Shown: positions 12,180 to 23,023, counted from the stretch's first letter. The stretch: 64,000 nucleotides of DNA from Isoetes taiwanensis (GCA_021234155.1 JAJEKV010000002.1:38927841-38991840); one strand, 5' to 3'. A program made the numbers and translations. Notes: generated from the letters alone by a model not told the origin.

Positions 12180-13060
12180 AAAACTTTCTATTCTTGGATT
12201 GAGCTTGCAAAGTTTCAAAACTTTTTATATTTAGACCGAGGTACATATCCTTGAGCATCTGGAACATGCCAGAACATTCTATTTTGGCTTTTTCCAAAGT
12301 TTCAAAACACTTTCTATTTTTAGACTGAGGGGCTTACCCATGAGACTTTCTATTTTTGGACTGAGCTGCTTGCTCATTAGCCTTTGAGCATGTAGAGCAT
12401 TCTACTTTGCCTCTTTGCAAATTTTCAACAAACCTTCTATTTTTGGACTGAGGTGTTTATCCATGAGCATCTAGCATATTCTAGAACTATCTAGAACATC
12501 TCATTTTGATTTTTTTGTAATTTCAAAAAAACTTTCTATTTTTGGACTGAGATGCTACCCATGAACATCTGGAACATTCTAGAACATTCTAGAACATTCT
12601 ATTTTGACGATATGGGAAGTTTCAAAACACATTCTATTTTTGGACTGAGGTGCTTACCTTAGCATCTAAACATTCCATAACATTCTATTTTGGCTCCTTA
12701 CAAAGTTCCAGAAAAACTTTTTGTTTTTAGACTGAGGTGGTCACACTGAGTATTTAGAACATTCCAGAGCATTCCACTTTGGCTCCTTGCAAAGTTTCAA
12801 AAAACTTTTTATTTTTAGACTGAGGTGCCTCCCCATAGGCATGTAGATCATTCCAAAATATTCTAGAAGATTCTAGAGCTATCTAGAACATTCTAATGAG
12901 AAGTTCCAAAAAACTTCCTACTTTTAGATTGAGGTGCTTGCTCATGAGCATCTATATCATTCTAAAATGTTCCACAACATTCTAAAAGATTCTGCAACCA
13001 TCTAGACCATTCTAGAACAATATAAAACATTCACGAATTGATTTGCTCTCACGCTTAACT
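12180..13060 (+). repeat. heat-shock-element minisatellite, array 1
   Basis: Units of about 85-90 bases: GAGCATCTGGAACATTCTAG followed by AACATTCTATTTTG, a TTTGCAAAGTTTC block and CTATTTTTAGACTGAGGTGC. The core GGAACATTCTAGAACATTCT is four contiguous nGAAn/nTTCn pentamers. At 12571-12600 the core is extended to six perfect pentamers. Confidence 0.85.
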
Positions 13061-13094
13061 ATATGTGAACTTTTAATTATCTTAACAAATCAAT

Positions 13095-13152
13095 TGACTT
13101 AGTGGTAAGGATTGGGGGGTTTAGAGGGCATGGACTAGGGTTTCAATCCCTC
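13095..13152 (+). repeat. tRNA-like A/B-box unit in module 1
   Basis: TTAGTGGTAAGG (13099-13110) resembles a tRNA A box and GGGTTTCAATCCC (13138-13150) a B box with its T-stem partner. Spacing fits an internal Pol III promoter. No full cloverleaf, so this is SINE-like and not a tRNA gene. Confidence 0.5.
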
Positions 13153-13599
13153 ACAAAACATGAAAAGTTTTGGAAAGGGCTAAGAAGATTCTAGAAGCTT
13201 TTAGAATGTTCTAAAACTTCCTTGAAGATTCAGGAGGCTCTAGAATGTTTTAGAAGTTCCTAGAAGATTTTCGGAGCTTCTAGAAGATTCTAGAAGCTTC
13301 TAGGACCTTCCAAGGACGGATGAGATAGCGCAACGTGGTGCCTTCTCGGCCGTAGAACCTTCCAGGGATCCGACGGGTGAGATAGCGCAACGTGGCGCCT
13401 CCTCAGTCGTCGATGGGGCGTGGAAGACAGACTCATGAACGCTTTATTATATTATTAGAAAAACGGCCGGGCCCTTTTCTTTTGCACCATTCCTCAGCGA
13501 ATGCCGGGGCCTCGCCTCGGTTTGGACATCCTTGGTATTATTCCTCGCATCGGCCTCGGCCTTCGGCCAAGGCCTCGCCTCGGTTTGGGCACATCCATG

Positions 13600-14820
13600 T
13601 AGTCCTACTACCAATTCCAAAGTATCACCTGTTAGTAGCTTACTCAACCTCGGTTCGACCTCGCCTTGCATACAGACCTACTACCACCATCTATTACCAA
13701 TTCCAAACTATCATACATTGGGAGCTTACTCACGCCTACTACCAATTTCAAAGTATCACCCATTGGGAGTTTATTCACACCTACTATCAATTCCAAAGTC
13801 TCACCCATTAGAAGCTGACTCACACTTACTACCAACTATCATCTATTACCAATTCCAAACTATCATACATTGGGAGCTTACTCACGCCTACTACCAATTT
13901 CAAAGTATCACCCATTGGGAGTTTACTCACACCTACTATCAATTCCAAAGTCATTAGAAGCTGACTCACACTTACTACACCAACTATCAATTCCAAACTA
14001 TCACCCATTGGGAGCTTATTCACGCCTACTACTACTTCCAAAGTATCACCCATTGGGAGCTTACTACATCTACTATGAATCCCAAAGTACAACCCCTATA
14101 TCTTCAAGAAACTTCCCACGTTACTCAGCATCCATTGCTCAACCACCCATGAGGAGCTTACTCATGCCCATTACTGAATTCAACGTATCACCCATGAGGA
14201 GCCTACTCACATATACTACACTTCAGAACACTTGACATTCTTATTCATACTTGCTACCGATTCCAAAGTATCATCCATGATGAGCATACTCACACGTACA
14301 CCCATGAGGACCCATACCACATCGACACCCATGAGGACCTTTACCACATATATTACTTGGCATCCATGCATGAGGAGTTTACTCATACCTATTATTAATT
14401 CTGAAGTATTATCCATGAGGAGCCTGCTTACACCTACTACCATGCAAGTCCATATACACACATGCCCTACTACCAATTCTAAAGTATCACTCATGAGGAG
14501 AACACTACGAATTCCAAAGCATCACCTATGAGGATGTCCAGAGCATTTCACATTCTTATTCATACATACTGTTCAACCCTCTATTCTATTACCATCAAAG
14601 TATCATTCATGAGTAGCATACTCACACATTCACCCATGAGGACCCATACCACATCTACACCCACGGGGCCACATCTAGTACCTCTACTACCAATTCTAAA
14701 GTATGCCCATTCTAAAGTACCACCCATGTGAAGCTCACACACCTATCATACCGAGCACACCTACTACCAATTCCAAACTATCACCTATAAGAAGCTCACT
14801 CGCACCTATCACACCTATTG
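13600..14820 (+). repeat. CCAAT-type minisatellite, array 2
   Basis: Units such as ACTACCAATTYCAAAGTATC and ACCCATTGGGAGCTTACTCA repeat clearly between 13605 and 14070; then a variant with CATGAGGAGCYTACTC and ACCCATGAGGACCCATACCA dominates to 14820. Larger blocks are themselves duplicated: 13690-13825 matches 13848-13975. Confidence 0.75.
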
Positions 14821-16920
14821 AGGTGCTTATCCAGGAGCATTTGGAACATTTTAGCACATTCTATTTTGAGTTTTTGCAAAGCTTGAAAAAACTTGCTATT
14901 TTTGGACTTAAGGGCTTGCTATGAGGATCTGGAACATTTTACAACATTCTATTTTGAGGTTTTGCAAAGTTTAAAAAAGCTTGCTATTTTTAGACTGGGG
15001 TGCTTGCTCATGAGCATCTGAAACATTCCAGAATATTCTATTTTGAGTGCTTGCAAAGTTCCACAAAACTTTCTACTTTTAGACTGAGGTGCTTGCCCAT
15101 GAGCATCTGGAACATTCCAGAACATTCTATTTTGAGCTGCTTGTGAAGTTTCAAAAAAGTTGTTGAGATCTTGCCCGTGAGTATCTAACATTCTATTTTG
15201 AGTGTTTGCAAAGTCACAAAAAACTTGCTATTTTTAGATTGAGATGCTTGCCCATGAGCATCTGGAACATTCTAGAATATTCTATTTTGGGTGTTTGCAA
15301 AGTTTCAAAAAACTTTGTATTTTTAGACTGAGGTGCTTGCCCCGGAGTATCTGAAACATTCTAGAACATTCTATTCTGTAAAAAATATTCTATTTTGAGC
15401 TTTTGCAAAGTTTAAAAAAGCTTGCTATTTTTAGAATGGGGTGCTTGCTCATGAGCATCTAGAACATTCCAGAATATTCTATTTTGAATGCTTGCAAAGT
15501 TCCACAAATCTTTCTACTTTTAGACAGAGGTGCTTGCCCACGAGCATCTGGAACATTCCAGAACATTCTATTTTGAGCAGTTTGTGAAGTTTCAAAAAAG
15601 TTGCTAAGGTCTTGCCCATGAGTATCTAACATTCTATTTTGAGTGTTTGCAAAGTCACAAAAAACTTGCTATTTTAGATTGAGGTGCTTGCCCATGAGCA
15701 TCTGGAACATTCTAGAACATTCTATTTTGAGTGTTTGCAAAGTTCCAAAAAACTCTGTATTTTTAGACTGAGATGCTTGCCCCGGAGTACCTGAAACATT
15801 CTAGAATATTCTATTTTTGAGTTTTTTTCAAAACTAAGGTACTTTCTATTTTTAGACTAAGGTGCCTGTCCATGAGCATCTGGAACAATCCAGAACATTA
15901 TATTTTGAGCAGTTTATAAAGTTTAAAAAAAGTTGCTATTTTTAGGATGAGGTCTTGTCCATGAGCATCTGGAACATTTTATTTTGAGTGTTTGCAAAGT
16001 CACAAAAAGCTTCCTATTTTTAGATTGAGGTGCTTGCCCAGGAGCATCTGGAACATTCTAAAACATTCTATTTTGAGCATTTGCAAATTTTTAGAAAACT
16101 TTCCATTTGTAGACTGAGCTACTTTTTATTTTTAGACTGAGCTGCTTGCTTCTGAGCATCTGGAACACTCCAGAACATTGTATTTTGAGCATTTGCAAAG
16201 TTTTAAAGAACTTTCTATTTTTAGACTGAGGTACTTACCCATGAGTATCTGGAACATTCTAGGGCATTTTAGAAGATTCTAAAACCATCTAGAACATTCT
16301 AGAATATTCTAGAGCATTCTATGTTCAGACTGAGCTCTTGCTTATGAGCATCTGGAATATTCTAGAATATTCTATTCTGAGTATTTGCAAAGTTAAAAAA
16401 ACTTGCTATTTTTTTAGACTGAGATGCTTGCCCATGAGCATCTGGAACATTCCAAAATATTCTATTTTGAGTTCTTGCGAAGTTTCAAAAAACTTTCTAT
16501 TTCTAACGTATTTTCTATTTTTAGACTGAGATGCATCTGGCACATTTAGTGTTTGCAAAGTTTTAGAAAACTTTCTACTTTTAAACGAAGGTACTTTTTG
16601 TGTTTAGACTGAAGTGCTTGCCTAGGAGTATCTGGAACATTCTAGAACATTCTATTTTGAGTTTTTGCAAACTTTTAGAAAACTTTCTATTTTTACACTA
16701 AAGTACTTTCTATTTTTAGACTGAGGTGCTTGCCCATCAGCATCTGGAACATTCCAAAACATTCTATTTTGAGCGTTTGCAAAATTTCAAAAAAATTTCT
16801 ATTTTTAGACTGATGTGTTTACCCATGGGCATCTTGAACATTCTAGAACATTCTAGAAGCTTCTAGAAGATGCTAGAGCATTCTAGACATTCTAGAACAT
16901 GCTAGAGCATCCTTAAATTA
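14820..16920 (+). repeat. heat-shock-element minisatellite, array 2
   Basis: About two dozen units of about 85-100 bases. GGAACATTCCAGAACATTCT at 15109-15128 and again near 15550 are perfect four-pentamer heat-shock elements; others read GGAACATTCTAGAATATTCT. Blocks of several units are duplicated (14930-15270 resembles 15390-15720). The array ends in dense TTCTAGAA words at 16835-16915. Confidence 0.85.
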
Positions 16921-16959
16921 TTTAGCTCTCACCCTTAACTATAATGAATTTTCTATTTT

Positions 16960-17018
16960 ATAGTTAAGCCAATGCTTATGGGGGTTTTGGAGGGCACGAA
17001 CCAGGATTCGAATCCCCT
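16960..17018 (+). repeat. tRNA-like A/B-box unit in module 2
   Basis: TAGTTAAGCCAATGCTTATGG (16961 on) stands in A-box position and GGATTCGAATCCCC (17004-17017) is a near-perfect B box with a self-complementary T-stem. It is placed exactly as in module 1. Confidence 0.5.
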
Positions 17019-17065
17019 CCATAGCCAGAAAGTTTTAAAATAAATGGGAGATAAGAAGGGCCGAG

Positions 17066-17090
17066 ATTGCACCACGTGGCGCCTCCTCCA
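17066..17090. promoter_or_regulatory. G-box (CACGTG) in module 2
   Basis: ACCACGTGGCGCC contains the palindromic G-box core bound by plant bZIP and bHLH factors. It recurs after the HSE array in each module. Binding is inferred from the motif only. Confidence 0.4.
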
Positions 17091-17317
17091 CCATCGATAG
17101 GGCGTGGAAGACAGATGGATAGACAGATAGACCGGCCCTCTTCTTTTCTCATTACTCGGCTTGTCGGGGCCTCGCCTCGATTTCGGAACCTTTAGTAGTA
17201 TTCCTTAGCTCGGCCTCGGCCTGGCCTTGCCTCGGTTTGGACAAAAGTATGCCTGCCACCCATGTACTCTTACTACCAATTCCAAAGCATCACCCGCAAG
17301 GAGCTGACTCACATGTA

Positions 17318-18879
17318 AACCATCGTTCAATTATTTTTAGAATATGTCTTAATTTTTGGACTAAAATTAGATTGCCGCTTTCCGTTGTTTTCTTTCTTGT
17401 TTTGCGCTTTTGGTTTCCCGCCCGTGTGCTCAAATTTTTTTGACTTTTTCCCTTTCCCTCACGTTCTCGCGTTTTCTTTTTCCCTCGCCTTCTTTTCTTT
17501 TCTTTCTATTTTGCATTTTCTCTCATGCGCTTCTGCGTTTTCCTCTTCTCTGGCCCATCTCTATTTTGCCGCAGAAGAAAGGAGAAAAGCAGGATGGGCG
17601 CCGCTCCAATACCTAGGGCGATTCCGGCCGCTCCAACGCCTGGGGCGATTCCGGCAGCAGTTAGGAGAGTAAGAAGGCGAGACTTAGGCGCCTTCTGCTA
17701 TGTAAAACCCCTGTTTCCTGCATCCGGCCCACTGCTCTGTGCCCCTGCTCTGCCATAGCTCCAAGCTTCGAGCTTCAATGTATTACTAATTATTAATAAA
17801 TGCAATGCAGAGATGGAGCTGGAGCATATGCATGTGACACAGGTATTTGTTTCATTTCTGGATTTCAGAAAACTTGAGGGCATTCTAGACTTGAGAAGAA
17901 GCTCTAAAGGCGCAGTTGTGCAGGTTTTTACACCCACTTCCGTCCAATTTTTGCAGGCTCTCATTGTTTTGCAGGTTATGGTGCATGCAAAGGATTATTT
18001 GCATTGTAAGATTTGATTTGCTGGCATATCTACACATTTCGGATTTGCAGAAAGAGCACAAAGTACTCCAATCCATCTTAAAAGCTCTGCAAGCTTCAAT
18101 TTGCTACTGGATCTGTTTGTTAAGGCTTTGCAAAAAAGATCACAGGGTATTCCAATCGGTGTAAAAACTCCCCTTTGAATGCAGGGGATTATTTGCATTG
18201 TAAGCTAATTTGCCGCCGGATCTGCTCAATGGGAGTTTACAGAAATAGCACAGAGTATTCCAATCGATTTTAAAGCATCCTGCACCAATTTTTGGTTGCA
18301 TAGCATCAATCGCAGCCATTTTTTGTTGTTCCATTTGCATAATATCAAATCTGCAGCCAATTTTGTTGTTCCATTATAATGTCAAATCTACAACTACTTT
18401 AAATTGATAAATTGATGTATAGCAGGAGCGTTTATTGGATTATCAGGAGTGTTTATTGGATTATAGCTTGTGAAGGGAAGGAAAACAAGCAGTTTTAGCA
18501 AGCATTAGTTTTTGTTGTGCTTGTAAAACCGCGCTTGGCGCGATTTAACACTGTCTACACTTTTAACAATTGTCTCTTTTATAGTGTTTTAAGAGGACGG
18601 TTCTAGATTGAAGAAGGTTAAAAACGTGGTTAAAAGATTGCCAATTGAAAATTTTATGTTTTATTTATTCTAATATTTGCTTGATTTTGTTAAGGAAGTA
18701 GTTATTTTTCTTGTGATGTCTTATTGTTTGAAGTATATTTAGTATGTAATGCTATATAATCTCTTGATGTTTTGAAATGAAAAAAAAAAAGAACTGAAAA
18801 GCACTAGATTTGCTAAAAATAATGCTTATTTGGCGCGATTTTGGAATAGACATAATCCCAAAATAAATGAATGATGGTT
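17318..18879. mobile_element. non-autonomous TIR DNA transposon, 1.56 kb, in module 3
   Basis: The ends are inverted repeats matching at 27 of 32 positions (consensus of the outer part AACCATCRTTCAWTTATTTT, inner part ..GA.TATGTCT), flanked by TGTA on both sides (17314-17317 and 18880-18883). The flanking satellite rejoins correctly when the element is removed: GAGCTGACTCACA on the left and TGTACTCAATATTCATTTG on the right correspond to the uninterrupted GCTGACTCACACCTATTGTA and CTCAACATTCATTT at 11420-11455. The interior has a long pyrimidine tract (17385-17545), a short GC-rich frame, degenerate internal repeats (GGATTATTTGCATTGTAAG at 17991 and 18185; CCAATC..TTTAAA words at 18069, 18148 and 18257) and an A-run at 18779-18791. 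There is no transposase. The superfamily is not assigned. The interior could be captured host sequence. Confidence 0.75.
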
Positions 18880-18883
18880 TGTA

Positions 18884-20000
18884 CTCAATATTCATTTGTC
18901 AATTTGCGAGGAGCTTACACCAGCTACTGCCAATTAGGAAAGTTGACTCACACTTACCACCAGTTTGAAAGTATCATATATGAGGACCTTGACTTATATC
19001 TACTACAATGTTTAAGTGTCATCCATGTGGAGTTTATACACACCTGTTACCAACGCCTACTAAAAATTCCAAAGTATCACCCATTGGAAGCTCACTCACA
19101 TCTACTATCAATTCCAAGGTTTCACCCATTAGAATTTGGCTCACACCTACCATACTCAACATCCATTTGGCATTTTAAAGTGTCACCCATGCGGAGTCTA
19201 TACACACCTACTCTCAACGCCTACTACCAATTCCAAAGTATCACCCACTGGGAGCCCACTCACACCTACTATCCAAGGTTTCACCCATTAGAAGCTGACT
19301 CACACCTACTATACTCAACATCCATTTGGCAATCTATGAGGAGCTTACTGCCACCTATAGTCTCATCCATTAGAAGTTGATTCAATGTCAATTCTAAAGT
19401 ACAAGGTATCACCCATGTAGAGCTTATACACACCTACTATTAACACCTATCAATTCCAAAGTGTCATCCATTAGCTTACTCATACGTATTGCCATCTCTA
19501 AAGTTGCACTCATTAGAAGTTGACTTGCACCTAGTGTCAATTCCAAAGCATCACACATGAGGAAAGCATCACCCATGTGGCTTAATATTCATATTGATGT
19601 CACTCAACATTCATTTGACAATTCATGAGAAGCCACATGAATTGTCATGAATGTTAAGCCACATGAATTGTCATGAATTGTCATGAAGCCACACAATATC
19701 AATTCTAAATAATCACCTATTGAGGAGTCATACACCCATGTGGCTTAACATTCATATCCATATTACTCAACATTCATTTGTCATAAACCCATGATGACCT
19801 TTATCACATCTACTCCCTGTTCACATGAGGAGTTTACTCATACCTACTCCAATTTCAGAGTGTATCACATGAGGAGCGGACTTACATCTACTACCAATTC
19901 CAAGAAACATCCATTTGAAGCTTACACACATCTATCATACCCATCACACTTACTACCGATTCCAAAGTATCACCCATGAGAAGCTGACATGCACCTATCA
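18884..20000 (+). repeat. CCAAT-type minisatellite, array 3
   Basis: It continues the array interrupted at 17317. Units carry CCAATTCCAAAGTATCACCC and CATCCATTTGGCA. A short sub-repeat with CCACATGAATTGTCATGAA occurs two to three times at 19617-19690. Confidence 0.7.
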
Positions 20001-20009
20001 CACCTACTA

Positions 20010-20840
20010 AGGTGCTTATTTAGGAGCATCTGGAACATTCTAGAACATTGTATTTTGAGTTTTTGCAATAAAAAAATTTGCTATTTTTAGACTAAGATGC
20101 TTGCCCATGAGCATCTGTAACATTTTAAAACATTCTATTTTGAGTTTTTGCAAAGTTTCCAAAAAACTTGTTATTTTTAGAATGAGTTGCTTGCCCATGA
20201 GCATCTGGAACATCTTAGAATATTCTATTATGAGGGTTTGCAAAGTTTCAGAGAACTTGCTATTTTTAGACTGAGGTATATGTCCATGCTTTGCAAAGTT
20301 TCATAAAACTTGCTATTTTTAGACTGAGATGCTTGCCCATGAGCATCTGGAACATTCTAGAATATTCTATTTTGAGTATTTGCAAAGTTCCAAAAAGCTT
20401 GCTATTTTTAGACTGACGTGCTTATCTAGGAGCATCTGGAAGATTCTAGAACATTCTATTTTGGGTGTTTGCAAAGTTCCAAAAAACTTTTTATTTTTAG
20501 ATTGAGGTGCTTGACCAGGAGCATCTGGAACTTTCTAGAACATTCTACTTTGAGTTTCTAAAAAGGTTTAAAAAACTTTCTATTTATAGACTAAGTACTT
20601 TATATTTTTAGACTGAGGTGCTTACCCATGAGCATCTTGCACATTCCAGAACATTCTATTCTGGAACATTCGGAAGATTCTTTAAAAACTGTCTATTTTG
20701 AGATTGAGGAACTTTCCACGAGCATCTACACATTCTAGAACATTCCACAACATTTTATCTGAAAAATTTTCGATCTTAGATTCAGGTGCTTGCATAAAGC
20801 ATATAGAACTCTCTCTGCCACATGTTTGAAAAGTTGCTAT
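20010..20840 (+). repeat. heat-shock-element minisatellite, array 3
   Basis: Same unit as arrays 1 and 2. From 20085 on, this stretch and everything to 23160 recur at 60936-64000. Confidence 0.8.
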
Positions 20841-20865
20841 TTTTGGATGGACCTACTTACCCACG

Positions 20866-20880
20866 GCCAAGATCGTGCCA
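20866..20880. promoter_or_regulatory. perfect palindromic G-box GCCACGTGGC
   Basis: The ten-base palindrome GCCACGTGGC is the strong form of the plant G-box/ABRE core. Further CACGTG motifs lie at about 21095-21108 (two close together) and 21198-21203. Function is inferred from the motif. Confidence 0.4.
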
Positions 20881-20977
20881 CGTGGCAACATCCTGGCCTT
20901 TGATAGGTGTGGGAGACATGCACATGCGCCTAGAGCATCCACTTTAACTATGTTTGAGCCATGTATTTCATAAATAA

Positions 20978-21036
20978 TGCTTGGTCTAATGGTTGGAATT
21001 GGGGGGTTTGGGGGCTAGACTTTGGTTTGAATCCCC
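20978..21036 (+). repeat. tRNA-like A/B-box unit in module 3
   Basis: CTTGGTCTAATGGTTGGAATT (20980-21000) resembles the D-arm of a tRNA and TGGTTTGAATCCCC (21023-21036) the T-arm. It is the best of the tRNA-like units and recurs at 61829-61890. Confidence 0.55.
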
Positions 21037-21189
21037 ATGCACACAAAAATTTTGAATAGTGGTTGGAAAAAAGGCGGTGGGCCTGGGATCGCGCCACGTG
21101 ACACGTGAAACGATGCATTAGGACCATCCGGATCGCGCCAAGTGGTATCACAGAGACCATTAATGGGGGTGGAGTTAGATTCGTGATTC

Positions 21190-22020
21190 ACGTGGTACTT
21201 TCAGTGTTTGGAAAATCTAAAAAGACTTGCTATTTTTAGACTGAGGTGCTTGCACATGATCACCTAGAACATTCTAAAACATTATGTTTTGAGTGTTTGC
21301 AAAGTTTTAAAAAACTTTCTATTTTTAGACTGACGCTTGTCTAGGACCACCTCGAACTTCTAGAACATTCTATTTTGAGTTTTTGCAAAGTTCTAGAAAA
21401 CTTCCTATTTTTAGACTAAAGTACTTTCTATTTTTAGACTGCAGTGCTTGCCAATGAGCATCTGAAACATTCCAGAACATTCTACTTTGAGCATTTGCAA
21501 AGTTTCAAAAAACTTGCTATTTGTAGACCGAGGTGCCTGCCCATGAGCATCTGGAACATTCCAGAACATTCTGTTTTGAGTATTTACAATGTTTCAAAAA
21601 ACTTGCTATTTTTAAATTGAGGTGCCTGCCCATGAACATCTAGGATATTCTAGAATGTTCTGGAATATTCTATTTGAGTGTTGCCCATGAGCATCTGGGC
21701 TTGTCTATGAGCATTTGGAACATTCTAGAACATTCTATTTTGAGTGTTTGCAAAGTTTTAGAAAACTTTCTATTTTTAGACTGAGGTGCTTACCCATGAG
21801 CATTTGGAACATTCTAGAACATTCTATTTTGAGTATTTGTAAAGTTTCAAAAAACTTGCTATTTTTAGACTGGGGTGCTTGCCCATGAGCAGCTGGAACA
21901 TTCTAGAACAGTCTGTTTTGAGTATTTGCAAAGTTTCAAAAAACTTTATTTTTAAACTGAGGTGCCTGCCCATGAACATCTGCAACATTTAGAACATTCT
22001 ATTTTGAGTGTTTGCAAAGT
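21190..22020 (+). repeat. heat-shock-element minisatellite, array 4
   Basis: About nine further units of the same family run to within 210 bases of the copia primer binding site. They are followed by a G-box-like CCATGTGGCGCC segment (22052) and another B-box-like word GGGTTCAAATCCC (22188-22200). Confidence 0.8.
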
Positions 22021-22228
22021 GGAGGAGGGGAGATGGAGGGCCGAGATCGTGCCATGTGGCGCCTCATCGGCTGATTGTCGAGTCATCTGGAGCTCTGCTA
22101 TGGTTGTCGCAGAAGGAATCTTGGAAGCAAGATTTGTTGAAGTTGTGTGACAAAGATTGTTGGCGGCCGAGTAGCGGAAATTAAATTTGGGTTCAAATCC
22201 CAAGCTCAAGATATTTTGTTTATTACAG

Positions 22229-22239
22229 TGGTATCAGAG
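22229..22239 (+). other. tRNA-iMet primer binding site of the copia element
   Basis: TGGTATCAGAG follows TTTATTACA with one spacer base, the standard LTR-end and primer-site junction. It fixes the 3' end of an LTR at about 22227, so the repeat field upstream is in or next to that LTR. Confidence 0.8.
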
Positions 22240-22259
22240 TCAGATTCACCAGGATAGCT

Positions 22260-23023
22260 ACAAGATTTGGAGCACCGCTATTGAATACTTTGGATGTTTT
22301 TAAAGGCGAAGGAGGGTTTCAAGTCTGGAAAGAGACAATTCATTTTGATGTTTGAAGGGCTTTGGGGTATAGTAGACCCGTCTGCCACCTACCATTGAGC
22401 TGAAGGCTACTGTCAAATCTGAGGATGAAGCTGGTAGCAGTGCAGATGATGGTGCTGTTAAAGTTAAGGTATCAGATGCTCCCAAGGTACTTCAAGCCAA
22501 GTATATCATTATGTGAAAGGTAAGTCCTGGAATTTTGTTTAAAATCAGAGGGCTTTGTCCTAAGGAGATGTGGAAGTACATGATAAATCAATATGAGAGG
22601 AAATCATCTTCACAGATAGATGTGCTAGAGTCGGAATTAAGGAAATTGAAATATGATGGTCAAATCAGTGTCGATGATTTGTTCCAAAGATTTGATGGCT
22701 TGTGTGCAGACCTTGAGGCTGCTAGTGCAGGGTTATCCAAAGAGGCACACATAAATAATGTAGCTAAGATGTTTTCAGATATGGAGAATCTCTCTACTTT
22801 AATCAGGCAGGTGACAAAAGACAGAGATCATGCAGAGAGAATAGTTCGAACTGAACTTGAGGAAAAGAAAGTTATACAAGCTGAGATAGGTGAGTCCTCT
22901 GAACTACTTGTTGTTAAAAAAGGGAAGGGAAAGCTTCAAGATAGTACGGAGAATAGAGCACCAGCTGGAACTTGCTTTAAGTGTGGACATCATGGGCATT
23001 TTAAGTCAAATTGTCCAAAGGTT
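22260..23023 (+). pseudogene. Ty1/copia gag, N-terminal part
   Basis: The start resembles copia gag: a VFKGEGGFQVWK phrase, then, after a one-base shift in the run GGAAAGAGAC, LMFEGLWGIVD. A frame with no early break runs 22535-23044. It contains the gag helical region (LCPKEMWKYMINQYERK, FQRFDGLCADLEAA) and the zinc knuckle CFKCGHHGHFKSNC (C-x2-C-x4-H-x4-C, about 22974-23015). Gag coats the RNA and forms the particle; the knuckle binds nucleic acid. The frame is cut by the LINE at 23024 and resumes at 25044. No pol follows, so this copy is dead. Confidence 0.8.
23008..23023 (+). repeat. left target-site duplication of the LINE insertion
   Basis: AAATTGTCCAAAGGTT here is repeated exactly at 25041-25056, immediately after the A-run of the inserted LINE. 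The leading AAA of the right copy merges with that run, so 13-16 bases are duplicated. Confidence 0.85.

Larger units (their letters stand above)
11105..13465 (+). repeat. higher-order repeat, module 1
   Basis: Module order: CCCTTTTC and ATTCCTCGGC entry phrase (11109-11130), GC-rich CTCGGCC/GGCCGAGGCCTCGCCTCGG segment (to 11340), CCAAT minisatellite (about 11345-12160), HSE minisatellite (about 12180-13060), tRNA-like unit (13095-13152), HSE-like run of TTCTAGAAG words (13186-13310), and a closing segment with CAACGTGG and GGGGCGTGGAAGACAGAC (13330-13430). The same order repeats in the next module, so this is a higher-order repeat and not random satellite debris. Confidence 0.75.
13466..17140 (+). 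repeat. higher-order repeat, module 2
   Basis: Same order as module 1: GGGCCCTTTTC and ATTCCTCAGCG entry (13468-13500), CTCGGCC-rich segment (to about 13600), CCAAT array (13600-14820), HSE array (14820-16920), tRNA-like unit (16960-17018), G-box segment CACCACGTGGCGCC (17071-17084) and GGGCGTGGAAGACAG (17099-17113). It is longer than module 1 because both arrays are expanded. Confidence 0.75.
17141..21200 (+). repeat. higher-order repeat, module 3, split by a DNA transposon
   Basis: CTCGGC and GGGGCCTCGCCTCG segment (17154-17245), CCAAT array (17255-17313, resumed 18884-20000), HSE array (20010-20840), G-box segment (20860-20900), tRNA-like unit (20978-21036) and a second G-box segment (21085-21105, 21198-21206). 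The order of the last parts differs slightly from modules 1 and 2. The interruption is the element at 17318-18879. Confidence 0.7.

Noticed and set aside
11119-14731. Frames in the satellite field such as those at 11119-11343, 13392-13957 and 14216-14531, on both strands
   Set aside because: They repeat with the minisatellite period, occur in several frames at once and have no domain. They are shadows of the repeat.
13600-14820. Regularly spaced repeats resembling a CRISPR array
   Set aside because: Units are diverged throughout with no constant repeat and unique spacer of fixed length, and the context is a plant nuclear genome.
17525-17758. 77-residue GC-rich frame inside the DNA transposon
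   Set aside because: Low-complexity Pro/Ala/Arg sequence after a pyrimidine tract, with no homologue I can recognise and no conservation to judge. Kept only as part of the element.
13095-21036. Functional tRNA genes at the A/B-box units
   Set aside because: Box words are present, but acceptor and anticodon stems cannot be paired.
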